DNA from: Kitasatospora aureofaciens
GTDB taxonomy: Bacteria > Actinomycetota > Actinomycetes > Streptomycetales > Streptomycetaceae
Assembly: GCF_019192735.1 (NCBI RefSeq)
Contig: NZ_JAHTKP010000005.1
Span: 234,755 to 298,754 of the forward strand
Reading direction: 5' to 3'
DNA length: 64,000 nucleotides
This document shows positions 54,756 through 63,594 of the stretch, one piece after another. The stretch's first letter is position 1. The number at the start of each line of letters is the position of its first letter. A model generated the notes under the pieces. It made no database searches. It saw only the letters and a program-made list of their open reading frames with translations, and was not told where the DNA came from. A program made the translations under genes and the position numbers.

Positions 54756-56105
54756 TCAGTTGCGGCTCACCGTGCCGCACTCGTCGCTCTGCTGGATGTC
54801 CTTGCTGCGGTCGTACGGGTCGACCGCGGGGCCGGTCGGGCGGGTGCCCGGGGCGTCCGGCTCGTTCGCCGCGAACTGGTCGAACTGTGGGTGGTAGTAG
54901 CCGTCGTAGACGCCACAGGCCGAGTTGGCGGGGTCCGACGCGGACTTGTCGAACACGAGCTTCTTCGGGTTGACCTGGTAGCGGGCCGGGTCGTAGAAGC
55001 GGAAGGTGTCCACCCGGCGCACGATGGTGCGGGTGGTCCAGGTGTCCCCGGACACGTTGTCGGCCGGCTGCACCCAGCCGACCGGCTGCGCGGTGCCGCC
55101 ACCCGGCGCCGCCGGGGCCGACGGGCGGGGCGTGGCGGGCTTCGGTGTGCCGGAGGAGCGCTTTCCGGCCTCCGGGCCGGGGCGCAGCGCGTAAACGTAG
55201 CTGAAGTCGGTGTGGACCAGGACTCCCTTGTCCCCGTCGCCTTCGAAGGTGATCCGGCCCTGCACCTTGACCATGTCGCCCACCTGGATCGCGTCGCGCT
55301 GGTCGAAGCGGCTGAACCAGGTGGTCGGGTCGTTGTCCTTCGACGGGTTCGCGATGGCGGCGGTCGCGCGATCCCGCTCGTCCCGGTCCAGCATCGCGAG
55401 CGCGGCGTCCGGCCGGCCGCCCGCGATCACCTTGGGGTCGAGGTTGGCGGCGGCCAGGTAGTCCTTGACCAACTGCAGCTGGGCGGCCACCTGTTCGGCG
55501 GAGAAGACACCGGTCGCCTGAGCCTCGGGGAGCACGAATGCCTCCGCGCCATTCGGCCAGCCCTCGGCGGGGGAGCCGGCCCACGGGTGGTCGATGGTCG
55601 GCTGCTGCTCGGCGGCCGTGGAGGGCGCGGCGGTCGGCCGGGCGGTCTCCGGGGCGACGGTGGGCGCGGGGGTGTAGGCCTTCGAGGAGCCGTTGCCGGA
55701 GTACCAGTTGCGCAGGGCGCCGATGTTCAGCGCCGCGAGCAGCACCGCGATGGTCAGCACGATGTAGAGCGGCGTGCGCCACTCCAGCTTGCGCTTGCGC
55801 GGGCGCGGGTTGCCCCAGGGGTCGACCACCGCGAGCTTCGGCTTGCGGCCGAACCGGCGCTTGGGCGCGGCCGGGGCGTCGTTGACCGAGCGGCGGCCGC
55901 CCGGGTCGACCGGCGGGGTGTGCTGCCACCGGGCGGCCAGCATCCTGGTGCGGCCGGACTGCTCCTTGACGGCGGCACCCTTGACGAACTCCTCGTCCAG
56001 GACGAGGTCTGCGAACGGGTCCTTCCCGCCCGCTCCGGACGGGTCGGACCCGCCCGGCTCGCGGCCCTCCGAGGGGCGCGGTTCTGGATCTTCGGCAATC
56101 GGCAT
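54756..56105 (-). CDS. Large single-pass membrane protein with extracytoplasmic domain
   Basis: 449 residues. A charged cytosolic region (1-~108, with Phe-Ala-Asp-Leu-Val-Leu-Asp-Glu-Glu-Phe-Val and a Lys/Arg-rich run before the membrane) precedes a single transmembrane helix (~111-130). About 300 extracytoplasmic residues follow: helical at first, then beta-like (Val-Gly-Asp-Met-Val-Lys-Val-Gln-Gly), ending with two Cys that could pair. The pattern recalls envelope-associated hypothetical proteins of Streptomyces. Function unknown. Confidence 0.78.
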   Translation of the reverse strand: MPIAEDPEPRPSEGREPGGSDPSGAGGKDPFADLVLDEEFVKGAAVKEQSGRTRMLAARWQHTPPVDPGGRRSVNDAPAAPKRRFGRKPKLAVVDPWGNPRPRKRKLEWRTPLYIVLTIAVLLAALNIGALRNWYSGNGSSKAYTPAPTVAPETARPTAAPSTAAEQQPTIDHPWAGSPAEGWPNGAEAFVLPEAQATGVFSAEQVAAQLQLVKDYLAAANLDPKVIAGGRPDAALAMLDRDERDRATAAIANPSKDNDPTTWFSRFDQRDAIQVGDMVKVQGRITFEGDGDKGVLVHTDFSYVYALRPGPEAGKRSSGTPKPATPRPSAPAAPGGGTAQPVGWVQPADNVSGDTWTTRTIVRRVDTFRFYDPARYQVNPKKLVFDKSASDPANSACGVYDGYYHPQFDQFAANEPDAPGTRPTGPAVDPYDRSKDIQQSDECGTVSRN

Positions 56106-56238
56106 CGCGCCAGTATGCCGACGGGGTGTGACGATTCATCGATCGGGGGCACACCCTGTGGTGAACTCGTGGACGGTGTACGGATTTTCACCCCATTTGC
56201 CCAGGTCGCGCCCCCGAGCTCAGCCCTTGACGTGGGGT

Positions 56239-56688
56239 TCAGCCCTTGCTGCGGGCCTGCTTCACCGACCCCACCACCCCGGCGATGGCCAGGAGGATGC
56301 CGGCCGGGATGAGCGACTCGAAGAACGCGCCGAACAGACCCACGTCACCGAGCACCATCTGCGCCAGCATGTTCAGCACCAGCAGCCCGCCGGCCGCCGG
56401 GAGCGCCGACTGCCACGGGTGCTCGTTCGCCCAGCGCCGCAGCCGCCGGTCGCCGGTGTCGCGGCGCAACTGCCCGCCCACCGTGCCGACCAGGAAGAAG
56501 AAGAACAGGCCCCAGCCGGCCGGTCCGGCCAGCATGCTCAGCGACCAGTTCCCGGTGATCGCGTCGATCCCCAGGGCCGTCGCCCCCACCACCGCACCGA
56601 CTCCCGCGGCCGTCCGCCACGGGCCCATCGTCGCCGAGGCGACGGCGAGTTGCCGGTTCTCACGTCGGGACATTTCGTCGTGTGCCAT
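56239..56688 (-). CDS. Hypothetical multi-pass membrane protein
   Basis: 149 residues from ATG 56688. A short charged head (Met-Ala-His-Asp-Glu-Met-Ser-Arg-Arg-Glu) is followed by four hydrophobic segments (~28-45, 50-70, 95-112, 118-138) and a basic end (Lys-Gln-Ala-Arg-Ser-Lys-Gly). No family recognised. It is divergent from proC across the 11-bp repeat array. Confidence 0.75.
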   Translation of the reverse strand: MAHDEMSRRENRQLAVASATMGPWRTAAGVGAVVGATALGIDAITGNWSLSMLAGPAGWGLFFFFLVGTVGGQLRRDTGDRRLRRWANEHPWQSALPAAGGLLVLNMLAQMVLGDVGLFGAFFESLIPAGILLAIAGVVGSVKQARSKG

Positions 56689-56759
56689 AGCTCCACGGTC
56701 CTCCCGCAACCGGCCGGAAGCCATAGGGGAGAACCCCGAGTTTCTCCCTAGATCCCCGG

Positions 56760-56792
56760 GTGGATCCCCGGTGGATCCCCGGTGGATCCCCG
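56760..56792. repeat. Three perfect 11-bp tandem repeats in a divergent promoter region
   Basis: GTGGATCCCCG repeats at 56760, 56771 and 56782, with a fourth partial copy just upstream (GATCCCCGG from 56751). It lies between a membrane-protein gene and proC. Confidence 0.92.
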
Positions 56793-56876
56793 ACAGGGGG
56801 ACCACGGGCTGGACGGTCCCGCCGGGCGCCCCCGCGCGGTGCGAGGATGGCCGCAGTACCGAGGTTAGGAGCGGCC

Positions 56877-57704
56877 ATGGGCGCCAGCGCAGCACACGGA
56901 CAGAAGATCGCCTTCCTGGGCACCGGCAAGATCGGCGAGGCCCTGCTCTCCGGCCTGCTGCGGGCCGGCAAGGACCCGGCGGACGTCCTGGTGACCGCCC
57001 GCCGTCCCGAGCGGGCCGCCGAACTGACCGCCCGCTACGGCGTCGTGGCCGTCTCCAACACCGAGGCCGCCAAGCTCGCCGACACCCTGATCCTCGCCGT
57101 GAAGCCGCAGGACATGGGCACCCTGCTGGACGAGCTGGCGCCGCACGTCGGTGCGGACCGGCTGGTGATCTCGGCCGCGGCCGGCATCCCCACCGCGTGG
57201 TTCGAGGAGCGGCTGGCGGCCGGCACCCCGGTGGTGCGGGTGATGCCCAACACGCCCGTTCTGGTGGACGAGGGGATGAGCGTCATCTCGGGCGGCTCGC
57301 ACGCCACCGAGGAGCACCTGGTGCGGGCCGAGGAGATCTTCAGCTCGGTCGGCAAGGCGCTGCGGCTGCCCGAGGCCCAGCAGGACGCGGCCACCGCGCT
57401 CTCCGGCTCGGGCCCGGCCTACTTCTACTTCCTGGTCGAGGCGATGACGGACGCCGGCATCCTGCTCGGCCTGCCCCGGCAGGTGGCGCACGACCTGATC
57501 GTCCAGTCGGCGATCGGCGCCTCGGTGATGCTGCGCGACTCCGGCGAGCACCCGGTGAAGCTGCGCGAGGCCGTCACCTCCCCGGCGGGCACCACCATCG
57601 CGGCCATCCGCGAGCTGGAGAACCACGGGGTGCGGGCCGCGCTGCTGGGCGCCCTGGAGGCGGCCCGGGACCGCTCGCGGGAGCTGGCCTCCGGCGGGAA
57701 GTAG
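56877..57704 (+). CDS. proC: Pyrroline-5-carboxylate reductase
   Basis: 275 residues from ATG 56877 behind TTAGGAG. NAD(P)-binding Phe-Leu-Gly-Thr-Gly-Lys-Ile-Gly-Glu-Ala, Ala-Val-Lys-Pro-Gln-Asp-Met, Met-Pro-Asn-Thr-Pro, and the C-terminal signature Ala-Leu-Ser-Gly-Ser-Gly-Pro-Ala-Tyr with Ser-Pro-Ala-Gly-Thr-Thr. It makes the last step to proline. Its surroundings match the mycobacterial proC neighbourhood. Confidence 0.96.
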   Translation: MGASAAHGQKIAFLGTGKIGEALLSGLLRAGKDPADVLVTARRPERAAELTARYGVVAVSNTEAAKLADTLILAVKPQDMGTLLDELAPHVGADRLVISAAAGIPTAWFEERLAAGTPVVRVMPNTPVLVDEGMSVISGGSHATEEHLVRAEEIFSSVGKALRLPEAQQDAATALSGSGPAYFYFLVEAMTDAGILLGLPRQVAHDLIVQSAIGASVMLRDSGEHPVKLREAVTSPAGTTIAAIRELENHGVRAALLGALEAARDRSRELASGGK

Positions 57705-57804
57705 CCGCCCCGTTAGGCTCGGCGGCTTTCGACGCCGCAATCTTCGCTGGACCGGACTGATCGCCGACCTCGCCGAGGTGCCCGCGCTGCTCTGACACCT
57801 CCGG

Positions 57805-57840
57805 TGCGGGAGGGGAAGTCCTTGCGCGACCCCTCCCGCA
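57805..57840 (+). terminator. Hairpin downstream of proC
   Basis: TGCGGGAGGGG / CCCCTCCCGCA, a perfect 11-bp stem with a 14-base loop, 100 bases after the proC stop and before the MFS gene. Confidence 0.7.
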
Positions 57841-57928
57841 ATCGCGGCGCACCGCCTACGCTCTCGCCAACATCGTCCTACCGGCCGGTAGCGCGGTGCG
57901 TATGGAGGTCGTCCGTATGGAGGTCCGT

Positions 57929-59125
57929 ATGAGCGCCGCGACGCCCGTGATCCCGCCCGGCCTGCGCACGGGCCGAGCCGCGCTCGCCGTCAGCTTCCTG
58001 CTCCAGGGCACCACCTTCGCGCTGCTGGTCACCTGCATCCCCGAGATCCAGCACCGGTACGGGCTGAGCGACGGGCTGCTGCCGGTCTTCCTGGCCGCCG
58101 TGCCGATCCTGGCCGGCGTCGGCTCGATCACCTCCGAGCAGTTGGTGAAGCGGACCGGCGCGCGGGCCGTCCTCCGGGTCGTCCAGCCGGCCGTCTGCCT
58201 CAGCCTCGCGGGCGCCGGGCTCGGCGACACCCTCTGGCAACTCGCCCTCGCCCTGGGCGCGTTCGGGCTGCTGGTGGGTGCGCTGGACGCCAGTATGAAC
58301 ATGCTCGGGGTGGGCCTCCAGCACCGCTACGGCCGCTCGATCATGATCGGCTTCCACGCCGCGTTCAGCCTCGGCGGCATCCTCGGCGCGGCCGTTGCGG
58401 GCCTCGGCTCGCACTATGACCTGGGCCTGCCGGTGCTGTTCGGCACCGCCGCCGCGGTGATCGCCCCGCTCGCCCTGCTGACCGGCACCCGCTTCGCCGG
58501 GCCGGCCGAACTCGGCGACGCCGTACGGGAGGCGGCCGAGGCCGCCGCCCGGTCGATCCCGTGGCGGCCGCTGCTGCCGCTCTGCCTGGCGATGGCCTTC
58601 GCGTACATCGCGGACGCCTCGGTCTCCAACTACAGCGTCAAGTACCTGACGGACGGCCTGGGCAGCCCCGAGGACGTCGCCAAGCTCTCCTACCTCGGCT
58701 ACATGGTGGCGATGCTGCTCGGGCGCGCCCTCGGCGACCGCGCGGTGCAGCGCTGGGGCGCCGTCCCGGTGGTCCGCGGCGGCGCCGGGCTGGCCGCGCT
58801 CGGCTTCGCGGTGGCCGCCGCCGCGCCCGCCGCCTGGGCGGGCATCGCCGGGTTCACCCTGCTCGGCTTCGGCATCTGCGCCATCATCCCGCAGGTGTTC
58901 GCGGCCGGCGGGCGGCTCTTCCCGGCCGACTCGGACGCCGCCGTGGCCCGGCTCAACCTCTTCAACTACGTGGGCTTCCTGGTCGGTTCGCCGCTGGTCG
59001 GCGCGATCGCGGACGGCAGCTCGTACCGCTGGGCGCTGCTCGCCCCGATGCTGCTGGTGCTCGCCGTCCTGCCGTTGGCCGACCGCTTCGCCCCGGCGCC
59101 GGCCCTCACACCCGCCGAGGCCTGA
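57929..59125 (+). CDS. MFS transporter
   Basis: 398 residues starting at ATG 57929, six bases after GGAGGT. The region 57900-57930 holds two copies of GTATGGAGGTC and thus several in-frame ATG/GTG codons; the last has the best spacing. About 12 helices are present, with a helix-5 Gly-Ala-Leu-Asp-Ala-Ser-Met-Asn segment seen in the sugar/FucP- or fosmidomycin-like MFS groups. Substrate unknown. Confidence 0.85.
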   Translation: MSAATPVIPPGLRTGRAALAVSFLLQGTTFALLVTCIPEIQHRYGLSDGLLPVFLAAVPILAGVGSITSEQLVKRTGARAVLRVVQPAVCLSLAGAGLGDTLWQLALALGAFGLLVGALDASMNMLGVGLQHRYGRSIMIGFHAAFSLGGILGAAVAGLGSHYDLGLPVLFGTAAAVIAPLALLTGTRFAGPAELGDAVREAAEAAARSIPWRPLLPLCLAMAFAYIADASVSNYSVKYLTDGLGSPEDVAKLSYLGYMVAMLLGRALGDRAVQRWGAVPVVRGGAGLAALGFAVAAAAPAAWAGIAGFTLLGFGICAIIPQVFAAGGRLFPADSDAAVARLNLFNYVGFLVGSPLVGAIADGSSYRWALLAPMLLVLAVLPLADRFAPAPALTPAEA

Positions 59126-59279
59126 GCGCCGGCCGGGGCGTAGGGCCTGCTGAGGCCTAAGCGTTCTCGCCGGCCCGGCCGCGCCGCCGCACCCGCCCGG
59201 GCCGGAGCGCGTGCCGAGGCCTGAGGCGCGCCCCGGCCCGGGAGCGGCCCGGGCACCGTCACCCGCTACGGTGGAGGCC

Positions 59280-60476
59280 ATGCCCGAAGCCGAGCGCGAC
59301 CTCCCCTGTGGCCTGCACCTTTACTGGGACGAGGCCGTCACCGCCTACGACTTCGGCCCCGGCCACCCGATGGACCCGACCCGGCTGGCCCTCACCATGC
59401 GCCTGGTCGAAGCGCTCGGACTGGACACCGGGCCCGGCGTGACCGTCAAGGCCGCGCCGCCCGCCGGCGATTCCACCCTGCACCTCGTGCACACCCGCGA
59501 GTACGTCGAGGCGGTCAAGCGCGCCGCCGCCCACCCCGACCGGCACGACCCCCGGCACGGGCTCGGCACTGAGGACAACTGGGCCTTCCCGGCCGTCCAT
59601 TCGTCCTCCGCGCTGATCGCGGGACAGTCCGTGGCCGCCGCCGAGGCCGTCTGGCGCGGCGAGACCCCGCACGCGGTCAACTTCGCCGGCGGGCTGCACC
59701 ACGCGATGCCCGGCAAGGCCTCCGGCTTCTGCATCTACAACGACCCCGCGCTCGCCATCGCCCGCCTGCTCGAACTCGGCGCCGAGCGGGTCGCCTACGT
59801 CGACGTCGACGTCCACCACGGCGACGGCGTCCAGCAGGCCTTCTGGAACGACCCCCGGGTCCTCACCATCTCTCTCCACGAGCACCCGGCGACGCTCTTC
59901 CCGCAGACCGGCTGGTCCACCGAGACCGGCGGCCCGGACGCCCCCGGCTCCGCCGCCAACCTGCCGCTCCCGGCCGGCACCGGCGACGCGGGCTGGCTGC
60001 GCGCCTTCCACGCGCTGGTGCCCGAGCTCCTCGCCGCCTTCCGCCCGCAGGTCCTGGTCACCCAGCACGGCGCGGACACCCACCTGGAGGACCCGCTCGC
60101 TCACCTCGCCGTCACCGTGGACGCCCAGCGGCTGATCGCCGAGGAACTGCACGATCTGGCCCACCGGCACGCGGGCGGGCGCTGGGTCGCCACCGGCGGG
60201 GGCGGCTACGCCGTCGTGGACGTCGTCCCGCGCACCTGGACCCACCTGGTCGCCACCGCCGCCGGACGGCCCGTCGACCCGGCCACCGAGACCCCCGAGT
60301 CCTGGCGCGCCGAGGTCTTCCGCCGCACCCGCCGCCCCGCCCCGCTGCGGATGACCGACGGCGCGCGCCCGGTGTGGCGCGACTTCGAGGCGGGTTACGA
60401 TCCGGCGGACCGGCTGGATCAGGCCATCCTCGCCGCCCGCCGCGCGGTCTTCCCGCACCACGGCCTGCTGGCCTGA
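59280..60476 (+). CDS. acuC: Acetoin utilization AcuC-type class I histone-deacetylase-like protein
   Basis: 398 residues from ATG 59280 with GGAGG upstream and TACGGT as possible -10. Arginase-deacetylase fold: Gly-Gly-Leu-His-His-Ala-Met (catalytic His pair), Val-Asp-Val-Asp-Val-His-His-Gly-Asp-Gly (zinc Asp and His) and Gln-His-Gly-Ala-Asp-Thr-His (zinc Asp). It probably removes acetyl groups from lysines, as AcuC does on acetyl-CoA synthetase. No acuA/acs gene is adjacent. Confidence 0.9.
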   Translation: MPEAERDLPCGLHLYWDEAVTAYDFGPGHPMDPTRLALTMRLVEALGLDTGPGVTVKAAPPAGDSTLHLVHTREYVEAVKRAAAHPDRHDPRHGLGTEDNWAFPAVHSSSALIAGQSVAAAEAVWRGETPHAVNFAGGLHHAMPGKASGFCIYNDPALAIARLLELGAERVAYVDVDVHHGDGVQQAFWNDPRVLTISLHEHPATLFPQTGWSTETGGPDAPGSAANLPLPAGTGDAGWLRAFHALVPELLAAFRPQVLVTQHGADTHLEDPLAHLAVTVDAQRLIAEELHDLAHRHAGGRWVATGGGGYAVVDVVPRTWTHLVATAAGRPVDPATETPESWRAEVFRRTRRPAPLRMTDGARPVWRDFEAGYDPADRLDQAILAARRAVFPHHGLLA

Positions 60477-60697
60477 AACCGGCCCCTTGGGCGCCGCCCG
60501 ACAGGGCCGTGCGCACGCCTCTTACTGCGAACCGTCGACTGACTACGTACTGCAACGGTCCTATCTCTCACCGTACGAGGACTGCGCTTCCCCCTCTTCC
60601 CACTGGTACCACCCATAACTACTCTGGGGATACACGTGTGCCGGTGGAGTCACCGGAGGGGAAGCCGGTGCCTTGCACACGGGTTAAGGGTCGGGTG

Positions 60698-60913
60698 ATG
60701 GTCATGAGTTCCGGCGAACGCCCCCTGCAGGAAGTCGTCTTCCTGACCGTGGCGGAGGTTGCCGCGGTCATGCGGGTGTCCAAGATGACGGTGTACCGCC
60801 TGGTGCACAGCGGAGAGCTGCCGGCCATCAGGGTCGGACGGTCCTTCCGGGTGCCGCAGCAGGCGGTGCACGAGTACCTCAAGGAGTCCTACGTGCGGCT
60901 TGAGAGCGCGTAG
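60698..60913 (+). CDS. Excisionase-family helix-turn-helix protein
   Basis: 71 residues from ATG 60698, seven bases after AAGGG; GTG 60695 and ATG 60704 are alternatives. MerR/Xis-type HTH: Phe-Leu-Thr-Val-Ala-Glu-Val-Ala-Ala-Val-Met-Arg-Val-Ser-Lys-Met-Thr-Val-Tyr-Arg, then the wing Ile-Arg-Val-Gly-Arg-Ser-Phe-Arg-Val-Pro. It resembles a BldC-like small regulator and sits where mycobacteria have Rv0500A, between proC and bS22. It is not linked to any recombinase here. Confidence 0.9.
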   Translation: MVMSSGERPLQEVVFLTVAEVAAVMRVSKMTVYRLVHSGELPAIRVGRSFRVPQQAVHEYLKESYVRLESA

Positions 60914-60928
60914 GGCCGGGCCGGCGGG

Positions 60929-60954
60929 GCGGGGTCCGCAGCCGTGGACCCCGC
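60929..60954 (+). terminator. Terminator of the HTH gene
   Basis: GCGGGGTCC / GGACCCCGC, a perfect 9-bp stem with an 8-base loop, 15 bases after the HTH stop. A second short hairpin, CCTGGTCC / GGACCAGG, follows at 60985-61003. Confidence 0.72.
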
Positions 60955-61103
60955 ACCCGTTTGCCGCAGATTTCCCGTGAGTTTCCTGGTCCTGGGGACC
61001 AGGATTACGGCCCAGGCCCCGTGGACGGTAGGCTAGGCCCTCACGTCAGTCGTATGGGCTCCGTCTCTCACGGGCGAGAGTCTCAGTGAGCGAGGGTTGT
61101 TCC

Positions 61104-61202
61104 GTGGGCTCTGTCATCAAGAAGCGTCGCAAGCGTATGGCCAAGAAGAAGCACCGCAAGCTTCTGAAGAGGACCCGCGTTCAGCGTCGCAACAAGAAGT
61201 AA
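61104..61202 (+). CDS. 30S ribosomal protein bS22 (AURKAIP1/COX24-like)
   Basis: 32 residues from GTG 61104: [19 protein letters not shown] and a basic end Arg-Arg-Asn-Lys-Lys. More than half of the residues are Lys or Arg. This matches the tiny AURKAIP1/COX24-domain protein of actinobacteria seen in mycobacterial 30S subunits as bS22. A possible promoter TTACGG-N18-TAGGCT lies at 61005-61034. Its place between the HTH gene and the epimerase matches mycobacterial order. Confidence 0.92.
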   Translation: MGSVIKKRRKRMAKKKHRKLLKRTRVQRRNKK

Positions 61203-61361
61203 GCGCCCCCGGCCGCGCCCAGCGCGCCCGGCGCTTCCATCGCCCGCCCAGGCCCTTCGTGGCCCGGGCGGGCGGTGTCGTTTCACGGCCCGGCGGGGCG
61301 GCGCGGTACGGTGCAGGCGGGATTGGCCGGCCAGGGAAACGCTGCGGAATGGGGTGCACTT

Positions 61362-62462
61362 TTGGGCGTCGTGCTCGTCACCGGTGTGGCACGCCATCTC
61401 GGTGCTCGCTTCGTCGCCGAGATCCGCCGCCGGCCCGGCGTGGACCTGGTCGTGGGCGTGGACGTGCAGCCGCCCCGGCTCCCGGCCTTGGAGCTGTCCG
61501 GCCCGGCCGCCCCGTACCGCTTCCACCAGCTCGACCTGCGCCGCCCGGCCGTCTCCCGGGTGATCGCCGAGCACCGGGTGGACACCGTCGTGCACCTCAG
61601 CGTCAGTGCGACCGGGCTGGGCTCCACCAACCGCTCCGCGGTGAAGGAGTCGAACGTCATCGGCACCATGCAGCTGCTCGGTGCCTGCCAGAAGGCGCCC
61701 TCGGTGCGGCGGCTGGTGGTGAAGTCGACCACCGGCGTCTACGGCTCGGCGCCGCGCGACCCGGCCGTTTTCACCGAGCGGATCCAGCCGAAGAACCCGC
61801 CCGGCGGCGGCTTCGCCAAGGACGCGGCGGAGGTCGAGGGCTACGTCCGCGGCTTCGCCCGGCGCCGCCCGGACGTCGCGGTGACGGTGCTGCGCTTCGC
61901 CAACATCGTCGGCCCCGGCGCGGACACCCCGCTCAGCGAGTACTTCGCGCTGCCGGTGCTGCCGACCGTTCTCGGGTACGACCCGCGGCTCCAGTTCGTG
62001 CACGAGGACGACGCCGTCGCCGTGCTCTGCCGGGCCGCCGGCGAGGCCGAGCCCGGCACCGTCAACACCGGGACCTTCAACGTGGCCGGGGAGGGCGTCC
62101 TGCTGCTCTCCCAGTGCGCCCGCCGGCTCGGCCGGCCCACCCTGCCGCTGCTGCTGCCCGCGGTCAGCTGGATGGCCGGGCTGGCCCGGCAGACCCGCCT
62201 GGTGGACGTCTCGCCCGAGCAGCTGCGGCTGCTCACCCACGGGCGGGTCGTGGACACCACCCGGCTGCGGGAGACCTTCGGCTACCGGCCGGCGTTCACC
62301 ACCCCGGAGGCCTTCGCCGACTTCGCCGCCGCCCAGGGCCCCGGCCTCCTGCCGCCCGAGCGGCTCGCCGCCGTCACCGACCGGCTGACCGGCCTGCTCG
62401 GCCCGGAGCGAGCCCCGACCACGCAGAACCGTACCGCCCGCCCCAGCCGACCCAGGAGCTGA
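61362..62462 (+). CDS. NAD-dependent epimerase/dehydratase family protein (Rv0501/GalE2-like)
   Basis: 366 residues from TTG 61362, which starts directly on the Rossmann strand (Val-Val-Leu-Val-Thr-Gly-Val-Ala). No strong ribosome site is visible, and a GTG at 61311 is an alternative. SDR features include Leu-Asp-Leu-Arg, Val-Val-His-Leu-Ser-Val-Ser, and Lys-Ser-Thr-Thr-Gly-Val-Tyr-Gly-Ser. The usual Tyr-x3-Lys is not obvious after Gly-Phe-Ala-Lys-Asp, as in Rv0501 relatives. It lies 7 bases before the acyltransferase, so the two likely act together in envelope lipid or glycolipid synthesis. Confidence 0.87.
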   Translation: MGVVLVTGVARHLGARFVAEIRRRPGVDLVVGVDVQPPRLPALELSGPAAPYRFHQLDLRRPAVSRVIAEHRVDTVVHLSVSATGLGSTNRSAVKESNVIGTMQLLGACQKAPSVRRLVVKSTTGVYGSAPRDPAVFTERIQPKNPPGGGFAKDAAEVEGYVRGFARRRPDVAVTVLRFANIVGPGADTPLSEYFALPVLPTVLGYDPRLQFVHEDDAVAVLCRAAGEAEPGTVNTGTFNVAGEGVLLLSQCARRLGRPTLPLLLPAVSWMAGLARQTRLVDVSPEQLRLLTHGRVVDTTRLRETFGYRPAFTTPEAFADFAAAQGPGLLPPERLAAVTDRLTGLLGPERAPTTQNRTARPSRPRS

Positions 62463-62469
62463 ACCCGCG

Positions 62470-63477
62470 ATGAGTGCCGCAGCCGAGAACGCGCCGGGCG
62501 AGGCCAAGGTCATCCCGATCGAGTCCGCCCCCAGCTGGACCTCGCCCGACCGCCCCGCGCTGGCCGACCGGCTCGCCGACGCCGTCGGCGGGGCGCTGTC
62601 CGGACAGCTCGGTCCGGCCGCGACCCGGCTGTTCGGCAAGGGCTGGGAGGGCCGGGCCGCCGACGGGCTGGCCTTCCTGCGCCGCCGGATGACCGGCGAC
62701 TACGAGGTGGACGAGTTCGGCTTCGACCGGGAGCTCACCGAGGACGTGCTGCTCTCGCTGCTGCGCCCGCTGGCCGAGAAGTACTTCCGCATCGAGGTGC
62801 GCGGCATCGAGAACATCCCGGCCGAGGGCGGCGCGCTGATCGTCGCCAACCACTCCGGGACGATCCCGCTGGACGCCCTGATGACGCAGGTGGCGATCCA
62901 CGACCATCACCCGCAGCACCGGCACCTGCGGATGCTCGCCGCGGACCTGGTGTTCGTCCTGCCGGGCATCAACGAGCTGGCCCGCAAGGCCGGGCACACG
63001 CTGGCCTGCAACGAGGACGCCCAGGCGCTGCTGGAGCGCGGCGAGGTGGTCGGGGTCTGGCCGGAGGGCTTCAAGGGCATCGGCAAGCCGTTCGCCGAGC
63101 GGTACAAGCTCCAGCGGTTCGGGCGGGGCGGGTTCGTCTCCTCGGCACTGCGGGCGGGGGTGCCGATCGTGCCGTGCTCGATCGTCGGGGCCGAGGAGAC
63201 CTATCCGATGATCGGCAACTTCCGGACGCTGGCCCGGCTGCTGGGCCTGCCGTACGTGCCGATCACGCCGACCTTCCCATGGCTGGGCCCGCTGGGCGCG
63301 GTGCCGCTGCCGACCAAGTGGACGATCCAGTTCGGCGAGCCGATCGCCACTGACGGGTATCCGGCGGAGGCGGCGGACGATCCGATGCTGGTCTTCGACC
63401 TGGCGGACGAGGTGCGGGAGACCATCCAGCACACGCTCTACAAGCTGCTGGTGCAACGGCGTTCGGTGTTCTTCTGA
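62470..63477 (+). CDS. PlsC-family lysophospholipid acyltransferase (Rv0502-like)
   Basis: 335 residues. After a ~110-residue N-terminal extension the acyltransferase domain shows Asn-His-Ser-Gly-Thr-Ile-Pro-Leu-Asp (HxxxxxD-type box; catalytic His and Asp) and Trp-Pro-Glu-Gly-Phe-Lys-Gly (glycerol-phosphate binding box). Val-Pro-Ile-Val-Pro-Cys-Ser-Ile-Val-Gly lies in the later core. It probably transfers an acyl group to a lysolipid or related acceptor at the membrane. It follows the epimerase by 7 bases. Confidence 0.9.
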   Translation: MSAAAENAPGEAKVIPIESAPSWTSPDRPALADRLADAVGGALSGQLGPAATRLFGKGWEGRAADGLAFLRRRMTGDYEVDEFGFDRELTEDVLLSLLRPLAEKYFRIEVRGIENIPAEGGALIVANHSGTIPLDALMTQVAIHDHHPQHRHLRMLAADLVFVLPGINELARKAGHTLACNEDAQALLERGEVVGVWPEGFKGIGKPFAERYKLQRFGRGGFVSSALRAGVPIVPCSIVGAEETYPMIGNFRTLARLLGLPYVPITPTFPWLGPLGAVPLPTKWTIQFGEPIATDGYPAEAADDPMLVFDLADEVRETIQHTLYKLLVQRRSVFF

Positions 63478-63520
63478 GTGCTTCCGGGTTCTCTTCCGAG
63501 TTCCTTCTGAAACGTACGGC

Positions 63521-63552
63521 CGAGGGCCCGGCGGAATCCCGCCGGGCCCTCG
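63521..63552. terminator. Bidirectional terminator at the right end
   Basis: CGAGGGCCCGGCGG / CCGCCGGGCCCTCG, a perfect 14-bp stem with loop AATC, lies between the convergent acyltransferase and GH20-like genes. Confidence 0.88.
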
Positions 63553-63594
63553 ACCACTGTGCCCTCAACCGCTGTGCCGTCAGCCTTCGTGCCG

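Noticed and set aside
57705..57797. Short frame after proC ending Thr-Gly-Leu-Ile-Ala-Asp-Leu-Ala-Glu-Val-Pro
   Set aside because: Codon bias looks acceptable but there is no start codon or ribosome site, so it is not called a gene. It may be a remnant.
60698..60913. HTH gene as an excisionase marking a mobile element
   Set aside because: No integrase or attachment repeats lie nearby, and the gene sits in a conserved core cluster, so a resident regulator is more likely.
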